From contig CAZQMX010000007.1 in assembly GCA_964594965.1 (NCBI GenBank), forward strand, positions 1-29,756: a stretch of 29,756 bases of DNA, written 5' to 3'. Under the pieces are notes generated by a model. The model saw only the letters and a program-made list of their open reading frames with translations, was not told the DNA's origin and ran no database searches. Position numbers and translations under genes: made by a program. Shown piece by piece: positions 22,833-29,756 of the stretch. Each line of letters starts with the position of its first letter. Position 1 is the first letter of the stretch. Source of the stretch: CAZQMX01 sp964594965 (GTDB lineage: Bacteria > Patescibacteriota > Minisyncoccia > Portnoybacterales > UBA2143).

Positions 22833-22838
22833 GGGAGC

Positions 22839-23417
22839 ATGGCAATGGTAGATGAGTGGGGGTTTTCAAACTGCAAAAAACTAACCAAAAAAAAGTCGGA
22901 ACGGGGGGCAATGATCCGACTCACATGTATTCTCATCTGCCATTGTCTTTAAAAAAAACAAACAAACGCTTGCTGGCGATTGACAAGGAAAAGAATGTAA
23001 GCGCGGGCGGCCCTCGATCAATTCAAAGGCCCAAAGAGCGCTAAGATATGCACCAAAAGCCCTTGTTCAATCGCCAGCAGCATTTTTTAGTAAGTAGTAG
23101 CGTGAGAATTCTGATCCCTCACCTAGTCTGGATTTTATTTATAATTATAATTTTTGCTCCGCAAAAATTGTATCCAGACTAGGTGAGGGAGTTCCAATTC
23201 CCTCCTACTGGAACGGGCTCTGATGCCCAAAAGGATTCTCACACTACTGTTTACTAGTTGTATTAGTAAGCGGTGGCATTCTCTTATCCTTCTAATCCGG
23301 CATTGCTCGATTATTAGACAACAGAATGTTATCCAGCGCTATTTTTTAAATAGTGTCTGGAATACCTTGAAAATCATTTCATATACAAAAGACCCCGTTC
23401 TGCGGGGTCTTTTGTAT
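22839..23417 (+). ncRNA. unidentified large structured RNA, about 580 nt
   Basis: The region lies between a perfect promoter and a strong terminator and holds no convincing protein gene. It is packed with long-range pairings: 22841-22856 with 22932-22947 (16 bp); 22895-22900 with 22915-22920; 22972-22988 with 23061-23078 (17 bp, one bulge), enclosing 23000-23008 with 23029-23032/23038-23042; 23088-23109 with 23235-23256 (21 bp, one mismatch), enclosing a 19-bp perfect helix 23115-23133/23172-23190 plus hairpins 23191-23214 and 23215-23228; and 23333-23344 with 23348-23360. Conserved marks of RNase P RNA, tmRNA and SRP RNA are not found. Six T's at 23083-23088 after the second domain could end a shorter form near 23088. 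Function is unknown. Confidence 0.8.
23383..23417 (+). terminator. strong intrinsic terminator of the structured RNA
   Basis: ATACAAAAGACCCCG (23383-23397) and CGGGGTCTTTTGTAT (23403-23417) pair over 15 bp around the loop TTCTG. A T-run lies within the 3' arm, and because the stem has A-runs on its 5' side it can also stop transcription coming from the minus-strand gene at 23448. Confidence 0.92.
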
Positions 23418-23447
23418 TTCTAAAGTATTAAAGTAAAGAACTATATA

Positions 23448-24080
23448 TCAATCCCAGGCAACCAGGGAACTATATCCCTCAATGATTTTAAGTTGCTCGG
23501 GGGTTAATCCTAGAGAAGCATCAATTGCTTCTTCAATTAAATTCTGGGAAAAGGCAATCTCTTGACCAACTTCTAATGGTTTTGAGCCGGCTTTATCTTT
23601 AAGATAATCTTCAACATAGACCTTGTGTTCATTAGTCAGTTCCTGGGAATTATCTCTTAGATAGTTTTTTAGGGCTCGACGGGCTAGATGAGTGACTCCT
23701 TCGCCAACAAGGGCTTTTTCTATTAACTGACCGCTTTCTTCTCTTGATTCTGGAATAATTTCTTGGATAACTGGCTCTTCTGGTCTTTGAGCAATTTCCT
23801 GGCCAATAATTGGCTCTCCTTCAGAATTAAGAATAACTCCTTCGGTTGAGGCACCGTTTTCTTTGAGAGAAATTCCAGCTTCTTCTCCTGTTCTTTGGCT
23901 GGCGTAAAGGTAAATGCCGCCGGCCAGGATAAGAAGAGCGATAATCGGCAGGACAACAGAACTGCCATAGCGGTTAATCCATCCTTTGGTTTTTTTGCCC
24001 CAGCCGCCTTCATCGTAATCAAGACCGAACTGCGGACCACCGGTTGGTTGGGGAGATTGGCTTTCCGGCTGATTTGCCAT
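23448..24080 (-). CDS. single-pass membrane protein of unknown function
   Basis: I cannot assign a family to this 210-aa protein. Residues 1-37 are a polar, Gln/Pro/Gly-rich cytoplasmic tail ending in KKTKGW. One membrane segment follows (about 40-61). The outer part has a low-complexity acidic linker (65-115) and a compact helical domain at 120-210 with GVTHLARRALKNYL and GLTPEQLKIIEGY. AAGGAG lies nine bases before the ATG. It is the gene after rnj on the minus strand and converges with the structured RNA. A cell-envelope role is inferred only from topology. Confidence 0.75.
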   Translation of the reverse strand: MANQPESQSPQPTGGPQFGLDYDEGGWGKKTKGWINRYGSSVVLPIIALLILAGGIYLYASQRTGEEAGISLKENGASTEGVILNSEGEPIIGQEIAQRPEEPVIQEIIPESREESGQLIEKALVGEGVTHLARRALKNYLRDNSQELTNEHKVYVEDYLKDKAGSKPLEVGQEIAFSQNLIEEAIDASLGLTPEQLKIIEGYSSLVAWD

Positions 24081-24129
24081 AATAATATCTCCTTTCTCGA
24101 CCTTTCCCCCCCGCTAAATTTTAATAGAT

Positions 24130-25821
24130 CTAAATTTCGATAACGACCGGTAAAACCATTGGTCGTCTTTGGGTTTTAGTATACAGGAACTGACCAATCT
24201 TGTCACGGATATTATCTTTAACATAAGTCCAATTAGTCTTTTGACCGGGAGAAGTAGATTGGCTGACTATTTCTTTGACTTTCTTTCTGGTCTGGTCAAG
24301 GAGTTCTTTTGATTCTCTTAAATAGACAAAGCCGCGGGAAATGATGTCGGGTTCGCCGCGGACCCGGCCAGTTTTACTATCAACAACGGTAATAACAACA
24401 AACATGCCGTCTTCGGCCATGGCTTGTCTGTCCCGGATAACAACCTGGCCAACATCGCCAACGCCTAATCCATCAACCATAACATAGTTATTCGGAACTT
24501 CTTCCTTGGTTAATTTAATTGAATTTTGGTTAAGAAGAATAACTTTGCCGTTTCCACCAATCAGGGTATTCTTTTTGGCAATGCCAACGCTTTCCGCTAT
24601 TTCTCCGTGGAGTTTAAGCATATAGTAACTGCCGTGGATAGGAATGAAGAATTTTGGTTTAATCAGGTTAATCATGACCTTAAGATCTTCTTCCTGGCCG
24701 TGTCCGCCGGCATGGACATCCATCATCTGGTAATGATAAACCCGGGCGCCTTGCTGCCAGAGCATATCTTTTAGGTTCTGGACAGTTCTTTCATTTCCCG
24801 GGACAACCGAAGAGGAAAAGATAATTGCATCGCCTTTCTGAACTTTAATATGGCGATGTTCTTGATTAACAATTCTCATCAAAACAGCGTTTTCTTCACC
24901 CTGGGCGCCGGTACATAAAATGACAACCTTATTATCCGGATAATCATTAGCCCGGTTAACTTTAATTAAGGTTCCTTTTTTGGCTTTGAGGTGGCCAAGT
25001 TTTCTGGCGATTTCAACATTGGTTCTCATGCTATAGCCATCAACGGCAACTTTCCGGTCATATTTTTCAGCCAGATTGACAACTTCCTGGACCCGGCTGA
25101 TTAAAGAAGCAAAGGTAGCGATAATGATTCGGGCCGGGGCTTCTTTAAATATCATTTCAAGGTTATCCTGGATTTCTTTTTCAGAAATGGAATGACCCGG
25201 CTTTTCAGCGCTGGTGCTGTCTGACATTAGGGCTAAAACGCCCTTTTTAGAGATTTGGGTCAATCGAGAAATATCGGTTGGTTTGTCGCCAACCGGGCTG
25301 TGGTCGAATTTGAAATCGCCGGTGTGAACAATTCTTCCAACCGGGGTGTCAATAACCAAACCTAGTCCATCAGGAATATTATGATTAACATGGAAAAATT
25401 CAATCTTAAAACAACCCAATTCAATCTTATCGGTTTCTTTAATTTCATTAATATCTAGTTTTGGGGAAGAGGGGAAATCATCCTGTCTTTTTTTAATAAT
25501 TCCGGCAGTCAGGGGAGTGGCGTAAATGGGTGGATTGCCTAATCGGCCAATTGAATGGGGAATGGCGCCAATATGGTCGTAATGGCCATGGGTGATAATG
25601 ATTCCCTTAATTTTCTCTTTTTTATCCTTTAAATAGGCGGTGTTGGGGATGATGTAGTCAATGCCGGGCATGTTTTCATCCGGAAATTGAAGGCCCATGT
25701 CGACAATAATGATTTCATCACCATATTCAAAAACCGTCATATTCCGACCGACTTCTTCTAATCCGCCTAAAGGGATTATCCGCAGGTCTTTTCGAGACCT
25801 TGATTTAGTTGTTTGTATCAT
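24130..25821 (-). CDS. rnj: ribonuclease J
   Basis: The 563-aa enzyme is a metallo-beta-lactamase/beta-CASP nuclease with endo- and 5'-3' exonuclease activity in mRNA decay and rRNA maturation. The metal motif HGHYDH is at residues 78-83, MSDSTSAEKPGHS follows in the beta-CASP region, and a C-terminal domain is complete. The frame stays open upstream to an ATG at 25932, but those 37 residues are read through a perfect hairpin and lack similarity to family N-termini. MIQTTKSRSRKDLRIIPLGG from 25821 fits the family start. The length agrees with RNase J of Gram-positive bacteria. Confidence 0.93.
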   Translation of the reverse strand: MIQTTKSRSRKDLRIIPLGGLEEVGRNMTVFEYGDEIIIVDMGLQFPDENMPGIDYIIPNTAYLKDKKEKIKGIIITHGHYDHIGAIPHSIGRLGNPPIYATPLTAGIIKKRQDDFPSSPKLDINEIKETDKIELGCFKIEFFHVNHNIPDGLGLVIDTPVGRIVHTGDFKFDHSPVGDKPTDISRLTQISKKGVLALMSDSTSAEKPGHSISEKEIQDNLEMIFKEAPARIIIATFASLISRVQEVVNLAEKYDRKVAVDGYSMRTNVEIARKLGHLKAKKGTLIKVNRANDYPDNKVVILCTGAQGEENAVLMRIVNQEHRHIKVQKGDAIIFSSSVVPGNERTVQNLKDMLWQQGARVYHYQMMDVHAGGHGQEEDLKVMINLIKPKFFIPIHGSYYMLKLHGEIAESVGIAKKNTLIGGNGKVILLNQNSIKLTKEEVPNNYVMVDGLGVGDVGQVVIRDRQAMAEDGMFVVITVVDSKTGRVRGEPDIISRGFVYLRESKELLDQTRKKVKEIVSQSTSPGQKTNWTYVKDNIRDKIGQFLYTKTQRRPMVLPVVIEI

Positions 25822-25898
25822 ATATTGAAGATCTCTTACAAAACAATCCTTTCTACTGCGATTCCAAAATTCTGGCTGCAAATCATTCAAAGTTCGTC

Positions 25899-25918
25899 GC
25901 CTATACACAAGTATAGGC
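25899..25918. repeat. hairpin in the leader of the RNase J gene
   Basis: GCCTATAC (25899-25906) and GTATAGGC (25911-25918) form a perfect 8-bp stem with loop ACAA. It lies 78 bp upstream of the chosen rnj start, so it would be in the 5' leader of the mRNA. Confidence 0.7.
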
Positions 25919-25991
25919 TCCTCGCTCTTCATAATTTTCGCTCAGAATTCTGAAATCTCGTAACGAAAAATTGTCTTGCAAGAAATCTTTG

Positions 25992-26085
25992 GTCTTGCCA
26001 TCAGAAATGGCAAGTAATTATTGAGAGTCCGCCTTCGCTAAAGCTTCGGCGGGACACTAATTTCTATACCCAAAACAAGTTTTGG
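25992..26085. repeat. three small palindromes between rnj and tRNA-Leu
   Basis: In order: CTTGCCAT/ATGGCAAG around 25994-26012; a GC-rich imperfect palindrome starting GTCCGCCTTCGC and ending GGCGGGAC at about 26028-26056, related in its GGCGGGAC end to the repeats at 1 and 7816; and CCAAAAC/GTTTTGG at 26070-26085. The rest of 25822-26095 is non-coding with no other feature I can support. Confidence 0.65.
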
Positions 26086-26095
26086 ATAAAAATTG

Positions 26096-26179
26096 TGCCG
26101 AAGAAGGGACTCGAACCCTTAAGCCCGTGAGGGCATACGGTTCTGAACCGTACGCGTATTCCAGTTCCGCCACTTCGGC
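26096..26179 (-). tRNA. tRNA-Leu (anticodon CAG)
   Basis: Read on the minus strand, the 84-nt gene has acceptor arms GCCGAAG and CTTCGGC with discriminator A, the D-arm GCGG/CGC region, anticodon stem TACGG/CCGTA with loop TTCAGAA (anticodon CAG, codon CUG), a long variable arm TGCCCTCACGGGC as in class II tRNAs, and T-arm AAGGG-TTCGAGT-CCCTT. The CCA end is not encoded and must be added by nucleotidyltransferase. It lies between the cupin isomerase and RNase J genes on the same strand. Confidence 0.97.
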
Positions 26180-26227
26180 CAGCGTCTGTCATGGAGTTTA
26201 TCCCGTTTTCCTTCGGGACCACACGCC

Positions 26228-26962
26228 CTATTTCCACTCGTAATTTTGTGGATTCTTAAGAAAGTCCAGTTTGGTTAAATTATCGACCAGTTTGTAGGTT
26301 GACTGGTCTTGAGGAATGTCAAATTGAGAAAGATTATTCGGTTCTTCGGTTCTTAATTCCGGGATTGAAGAATAGTTTGGGTTTTTAATCCATTCAATTC
26401 CTTTTTCTGACTCGCCTCGCTGCGAAGCGGGTTTTAGAGCGTAATATCCGGCCCCTTTTAATCTTTTAATTTCCTTGTAATCATGTTGGCTGGCTGTTGC
26501 TTCCCAATTAGCCATCAGGGTCTTTTGGTTGGTTGGGTTAATGCTGAAGTGGGCATAGCCGGGCTTAACAATGAATTTGTCTCCAGGTTGGCAATTAACT
26601 GTAAAAATATCTTCAATTTGGTCATTATTGAATTTCTGGAAGAGGAATTGAACTTGACCTTCTAGAACTTCATAAATTTCCGGGTAAGCCGAATTAGTTC
26701 CCGGGACCAGGGAATGGGTATGGCCAAAGGTTTTATTGCATTCTTTTCCTAATATTAAGGGAGCAAATTGGGTTAAATCATATCCCAGGCCATTTTGGGA
26801 TATTTTTTCTTTGTCCTGTTCGTTTTCTGCCATATCCCGCCAAACATAGTAGAGTTCTGTTTTTGGATTAGCTTTTTTAAGCCATTCCTGGTCATAGACA
26901 AGATCCTTCATTTCTTCAAGAAGGCGAATGCTGCTTGGTTTAATATTCTCTAAATTGAACAT
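26228..26962 (-). CDS. cupin-type glucose-6-phosphate isomerase
   Basis: The 244-aa metalloenzyme of the archaeal-type (GPI cupin) family interconverts glucose 6-phosphate and fructose 6-phosphate. The metal ligands are in GHTH (His81, His83), YPEIYEVLEG (Glu95/98) and YAHFSIN (His138). A segment encoded by a GC-rich repeat, PASQRGE (about 178-184), is inserted in frame in the C-terminal part. The ATG at 26962 is preferred to one at 26977, because the latter lies within an intergenic repeat containing GTCATTCTGAACG. No classical Pgi is in the window, so this enzyme would serve the upper sugar pathway. Confidence 0.9.
   Translation of the reverse strand: MFNLENIKPSSIRLLEEMKDLVYDQEWLKKANPKTELYYVWRDMAENEQDKEKISQNGLGYDLTQFAPLILGKECNKTFGHTHSLVPGTNSAYPEIYEVLEGQVQFLFQKFNNDQIEDIFTVNCQPGDKFIVKPGYAHFSINPTNQKTLMANWEATASQHDYKEIKRLKGAGYYALKPASQRGESEKGIEWIKNPNYSSIPELRTEEPNNLSQFDIPQDQSTYKLVDNLTKLDFLKNPQNYEWK
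26411..26431 (-). repeat. in-frame palindromic repeat inside the cupin isomerase gene
   Basis: On the minus strand CGCTTCGC and GCGAGGCG form an almost perfect palindrome around one A (one G-T pair). It begins with CCCGC and ends with GGCGAG, as does the element over the trxB stop. In frame it encodes PASQRGE, against PASVL-stop in trxB. Confidence 0.7.
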
Positions 26963-26972
26963 AATTTTTCTT

Positions 26973-27051
26973 GTCATTCTGAACGCTCTTTCGCGTCATT
27001 CTGAACGTAGTGAAGAATCTATTCAATAGATCCTTCGACTTCGCTCAGGAT
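26973..27051. repeat. composite intergenic repeat
   Basis: GTCATTCTGAACG occurs twice in direct orientation (26973-26985 and 26995-27007). From 26997 to 27051 the sequence is a long imperfect palindrome centred on ATCTATT-C-AATAGAT (27017-27031), ending CCTTCGACTTCGCTCAGGAT. The CCTTCGA...CTCAGG core is shared with the insertions in hydA and transketolase. Confidence 0.8.
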
Positions 27052-27091
27052 AACTATTTATAACTAAATCAAAGATTTAGATAAATAGTTA
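27051..27091 (-). terminator. AT-rich hairpin over the end of the peptide-binding protein gene
   Basis: TAACTATTTAT (27051-27061) pairs with ATAAATAGTTA (27081-27091), and inside it CTAAATC (27064-27070) pairs with GATTTAG (27074-27080). The stop codon of the minus-strand gene is in one arm. No T-run follows, so termination is uncertain. Confidence 0.5.
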
Positions 27092-28870
27092 TTTCCAAAC
27101 CCTTTTAGTTTTAATATACCAGTTTTCTATTTGAGAAAATCTTTGGGAATGAGTTGAAAGTTGTTCAACTTCAATCCCTTTAACTTTTTTGTTGATTGGA
27201 TAAAGATAGGTTGGGCTGTAGAGAAAAACAGCCGGGACATCTTCAATTAATTCTTTTTGGAATTCCTGGTACTTTTCAATTCTTTTTTCCGGATTCATCT
27301 CCTGTCTTCCCTGTTCAAGGAGTTTATCAACATCTTTGTTTTGATAAAGGGCTAAATTAAGACCGGGGTCTTTTCTTTGAGATGAATGCCAGAAGGCAAA
27401 AGGGTCTGGATCAGCGCTTAAAACTTCTCCAAAAAGGAGGGCTTGGTATTGGCGGGGTCGGATGTAGTCCTGCTGGACAATTGTTGGTTCGGCTATTTCT
27501 AAATTGATTTTAGCGCCTAATTTTTCCCACTGGGTTTTAAGCATTTCTGCGACCTGGTTTAATTCCGGCCAATTGGTTGTTAAAAGTGTAATTTCAAGAT
27601 TTTCTTCATTATTATTAATTTCTTTTTCCCTGATGCCGTCTTCATTTCTGTCTTTCCAGCCATTCTCTTCTAAAAGGTTTCGGGCGTGATCAAGGGCGAA
27701 ATCGTAAACCTTGGTTTCCTGGGTGTATCCTAACCAGCCGGGCAAAAGAGGGGAATCAACTTTAATAGCTTCGTTTTTTAAAACTTCCTGGATAAGCTCG
27801 TTTTTATCGGTGGCGTAGGATAAAGCTAGGCGAACATTTTTATCAGAAAGGGGTTTGCTTTCGGTCTGGTTAAAAAAGACGGCATAATAGATTGGCAGAT
27901 TAATCCGGTGAATATTTAAACTATTTCTAATCCCATTTAATTTTCCAGCCGGCAGAAAACTTAATCCGTCAACTTTTCCTTTTTGATAAGCCTTAATCAA
28001 ATCATCCTGATTAGTGTAGAACTTAAAAGTAATTTTGTTAATAAAGGGCCCCTTAACTCCATTGTTTTCAAGGGAGATTAAATAGAAATCTTTGTTTCTT
28101 TCAAATTGAATTGATTCAACTTTGCCGTCTCTATCCTGGTCGATTTTTTTAAATTTGTAGGGTCCAGAACCAATTGGCTTTAAATTGTATTCAGCCAGGG
28201 CAAAATTGGAAGATGATATTCCGGCCCATAAATGTTTGGGTAGAATTCCAACCGTCAGATTATGTAAAAATGGGGCATAGGCAGTATTGAGTTTGAATCG
28301 GATACCAAACTGATCAATTTTTTCGACTTCAACTCCCTGCCAATTGATTTTAAGAGGACTTTTAAAATCAGGGTCTTGAATGGTTTTAATTGTAAAAATG
28401 ACATCATCAGCGATTAGGGGTTCTTTATCGTGCCAAATGACATTCTTTTTTAATGAAATATCATAGGTTAGGCCGTCTTCTGAAACGGTATGTCTTTGGG
28501 CTAGGTCGGGGATAAGGTTACCCTGGCCGTCGTATTTAAACAGGCTTGAATAGACAATCTGGGTAATATCCCTGTCAGCGTCATTGGCTTGGGCCAGGAC
28601 CGGATTAATGAAGCGGGGCTGGCCCAGAATGCCTTCCTGGTAGTCTCCGCCGGCCTGAGGCAGGACTTTGGTCTGGCTCAGGTAAGCATTAGTTATTAAT
28701 CCAATCAGGGAGAAAATTAATACAAAAAGCAGGCCGCGGGTTATCCAGCGTTCGCGGGAAGGCAGAACCTTTGTTAAACAGATCCATTGCCTTATACTCG
28801 GCCATTTCCCTCCCGGAACTTTAAGTATCCTTAAAAGACCATCTATTAACTTGTTGGCTAATTTAGGAAT
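27089..28870 (-). CDS. ABC-type oligopeptide-binding protein (SBP family 5)
   Basis: This extracytoplasmic binding protein has a basic N-terminus (WPSIRQW... PSRERW), one anchor segment (about 25 residues, starting 45-50 residues in) and a family 5 solute-binding fold: YQEGILGQPRFINPVLA, then LAQRHTVSEDGLTYDISLK, GSGPYKF and the C-terminal SPTYLYPINKKVKGI. It should bind peptides, but no permease or ATPase genes are adjacent. The start is not settled. The open frame runs up to a GTG at 28993, overlapping secG by 119 bp, and between secG and the membrane segment there is no ATG, GTG or TTG. I place it at an ATT at 28870 as the first possible codon after secG. Confidence 0.82.
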   Translation of the reverse strand: MPKLANKLIDGLLRILKVPGGKWPSIRQWICLTKVLPSRERWITRGLLFVLIFSLIGLITNAYLSQTKVLPQAGGDYQEGILGQPRFINPVLAQANDADRDITQIVYSSLFKYDGQGNLIPDLAQRHTVSEDGLTYDISLKKNVIWHDKEPLIADDVIFTIKTIQDPDFKSPLKINWQGVEVEKIDQFGIRFKLNTAYAPFLHNLTVGILPKHLWAGISSSNFALAEYNLKPIGSGPYKFKKIDQDRDGKVESIQFERNKDFYLISLENNGVKGPFINKITFKFYTNQDDLIKAYQKGKVDGLSFLPAGKLNGIRNSLNIHRINLPIYYAVFFNQTESKPLSDKNVRLALSYATDKNELIQEVLKNEAIKVDSPLLPGWLGYTQETKVYDFALDHARNLLEENGWKDRNEDGIREKEINNNEENLEITLLTTNWPELNQVAEMLKTQWEKLGAKINLEIAEPTIVQQDYIRPRQYQALLFGEVLSADPDPFAFWHSSQRKDPGLNLALYQNKDVDKLLEQGRQEMNPEKRIEKYQEFQKELIEDVPAVFLYSPTYLYPINKKVKGIEVEQLSTHSQRFSQIENWYIKTKRVWK

Positions 28871-28874
28871 AGAT

Positions 28875-29097
28875 TTAGATGATGAGATTAAGAAAAGCGG
28901 TGATAATAAAGAGAGCAGATAGAATAATTGCGGCGTAGAAGACAATCTTTTCAAATCCTCTTTTGGTGTAATAGCTTTCTCCGCCACCGCCACCGCCGAA
29001 AATAGAAGAACCGCCAGCTCCTCTTTGTTGAAGAAGGATAGCGGTAATAAGAAGCAGGGATATGATAATTTGAATAATTGGCAGAATTGATTCCATA
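28875..29097 (-). CDS. secG: preprotein translocase subunit SecG
   Basis: This small protein of about 73 aa has two membrane segments (residues 5-22 and 50-72) joined by a Gly-rich loop: LLQQRGAGGSSIFGGGGG is the SecG signature. It assists SecYE in protein export. GAGGGA from the palindromic repeat upstream (29107-29112) lies nine bases before the ATG. Earlier in-frame codons are read from that repeat and are rejected. Its position directly upstream of the exported peptide-binding protein is consistent with a shared transcript. Confidence 0.92.
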
Positions 29098-29106
29098 ATG
29101 GACTTT

Positions 29107-29146
29107 TCCCTCGACTTCGCTCGGGATCCCGAGTTAATCTCGGGAC
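29107..29146 (-). repeat. palindromic repeat at the 4-TM protein/secG junction
   Basis: On the minus strand this 40-bp copy starts GTCCCGA, has the core CGGGATCCCGAG and ends GAAGTCGAGGGA, as at 18141-18180. It supplies the TAA stop of the 4-TM gene (29134-29136) and the GAGGGA before secG. Confidence 0.85.
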
Positions 29147-29490
29147 TTTTTCTTTTTGGCTGGGGCAAAAAACATATTAATAACACTGATGATTAGAACG
29201 CCCCAGAAATATGACCAGATGCCGGTGATAGTTAATTCGGGGATAAAATATTCCAAGAGCCAGAGAAGGCCCATGTTGATAACTATAGTGAATAATCCTA
29301 AGCTTAATATTATCAGAGGGGCAGAAATTAGCTTTAGGATTGGTCTGATAATGAAGTTAATTAATCCTAAAAGTAATCCAGCGATAATTAGGGTTAAAAT
29401 ATCGCCTTGAAAAACAATGCCTGAGACCAGATAATCAGCTAGGAAAATAGCTAAGGCATTAACTAGGATTTGAACAATAAATCTGATCAT
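29134..29490 (-). CDS. four-TM membrane protein, phage-holin family 4 type
   Basis: The 118-aa protein has four hydrophobic segments (about 4-22, 30-48, 55-80, 88-108) and the conserved GLINFIIRPILKLISAPLIILSLGLF region of the DUF/PF04020 'holin 4' family. Despite that name these are widespread chromosomal proteins of unknown function; no phage gene is nearby. The C-terminal AKKKKSRD ends in a repeat, which provides the last residues and the stop codon. It precedes secG. Confidence 0.85.
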   Translation of the reverse strand: MIRFIVQILVNALAIFLADYLVSGIVFQGDILTLIIAGLLLGLINFIIRPILKLISAPLIILSLGLFTIVINMGLLWLLEYFIPELTITGIWSYFWGVLIISVINMFFAPAKKKKSRD

Positions 29491-29522
29491 TAATAGATTT
29501 TAACATTAATAAATTAGGGAAG

Positions 29523-29666
29523 TCAAGGTTTGGTTTTCCTGATTAATTTCTGTAATTTAAAGACGCTTTTGCCTGAAACTTGCATTTTAGGTTTTTTCTT
29601 TTTTTCTCTTTTCCGGGCTTTTTTTCTTTCTTTTTCTTCAATTTGTTCCAGTTCTTTCTTTTTCAT
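29523..29666 (-). CDS. short Lys/Arg-rich protein of unknown function
   Basis: A 47-codon frame starts MKKKELEQIEEKERKKARKR and ends KLIRKTKP. It is strongly basic and probably one helix followed by a short tail. It could bind nucleic acid or be a ribosome-associated protein, but I recognise no family. No Shine-Dalgarno is present. A promoter-like pair lies so close upstream that the message would be leaderless. The A-rich codons could by chance give such a frame, so support is moderate. Confidence 0.5.
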   Translation of the reverse strand: MKKKELEQIEEKERKKARKREKKKKPKMQVSGKSVFKLQKLIRKTKP

Positions 29667-29672
29667 GTTTTT

Positions 29673-29701
29673 ATTCTATCATATTTGATTATCTTTGTCA
29701 T
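29673..29701 (-). promoter_or_regulatory. promoter upstream of the Lys-rich ORF
   Basis: On the minus strand ATGACA (29696-29701) and TAGAAT (29673-29678) are separated by 17 bases. Transcription would begin at about 29666, the A of the ORF's ATG. Confidence 0.5.
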
Positions 29702-29756
29702 TGAATTAGGCACACACATTTGTCGGTTTAGTGATTAATTAATTTTAGCATCTCAT

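Noticed and set aside
22856..23044. A 62-codon frame starting with GTG inside the structured RNA region
   Set aside because: It has no Shine-Dalgarno, runs through both arms of stems that pair over long distances, and its composition is not protein-like.
22839..23417. RNase P RNA, tmRNA or SRP RNA
   Set aside because: The conserved GAGGAAAGTCC-type region of RNase P, the tRNA-like ends of tmRNA and the SRP tetraloop region could not be found on the plus strand.
23223..23423. A 66-codon frame near the 3' end of the structured RNA
   Set aside because: It runs through the terminator hairpin and has no ribosome binding site.
25822..25932. Longer RNase J start adding 37 residues
   Set aside because: The added codons lie in a palindromic leader and do not resemble RNase J N-termini; the ATG at 25821 gives the usual length.
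29134..29490. Prophage remnant suggested by the holin-family protein
   Set aside because: The family is common as an ordinary chromosomal membrane protein, and no other phage gene is near.
1..29756. CRISPR array
   Set aside because: The repeats found are dispersed, palindromic and not regularly spaced; no array or cas gene is present.

Overview
The window reads as chromosome from an uncultivated Candidate Phyla Radiation bacterium (Patescibacteria, most like Parcubacteria). The evidence is low GC, tightly packed genes that often overlap, many weak Shine-Dalgarno sites, a split transketolase, a cupin-type phosphoglucose isomerase, RNase J, CTC-type bL25, and a cytosolic group 3b-like [NiFe] hydrogenase beside a short central-carbon set. 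The assignment is inference from gene content. No rRNA or other marker settles it.

Layout. 1-5410 (+): tgt, an ABC exporter, a 2-hydroxyacid dehydrogenase, an RNase HII fused to an alkyltransferase-type DNA-binding domain, and a membrane-anchored DsbA-like protein. 5454-5969: an HNH-like small protein. 6039-9925 (+): hydrogenase genes in the order beta, gamma, delta, alpha, with hypC convergent at the end. 10204-11130: a DMT/EamA transporter of different base composition. 11201-11941: an unnamed protein whose C-terminal third looks like HypC. 11943-14154: TrxB-like reductase, glutaredoxin, GAPDH. 14264-20279: rpiB, rpe, transketolase N and C halves, a PfkB kinase, an unknown protein, class II aldolase. 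20481-22797: ferredoxin, bL25, a coiled-coil murein hydrolase. 22798-23447 has no convincing protein gene. It holds a consensus promoter, about 580 nt of highly structured transcript and a strong terminator. 23448-29666 (-): an anchored unknown protein, RNase J, tRNA-Leu(CAG), cupin PGI, an oligopeptide-binding protein, SecG, a 4-TM holin-like protein and a Lys-rich 47-aa ORF.

How the genes fit. The sugar genes would interconvert hexose, pentose and triose phosphates and feed GAPDH. The hydrogenase could dispose of reductant as H2, and the ferredoxin, TrxB-like enzyme and glutaredoxin handle electrons and thiols. No classical 6-phosphofructokinase (PfkA) is seen, so carbon may go through the pentose phosphate reactions or the PfkB kinase.

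The most unusual material is the unidentified large structured RNA at 22839-23417, the HypC-like domain at 11201-11941, and several families of small palindromic repeats. Some repeats lie inside genes in frame, and others sit exactly on gene junctions where they supply a stop codon and the next gene's Shine-Dalgarno sequence.
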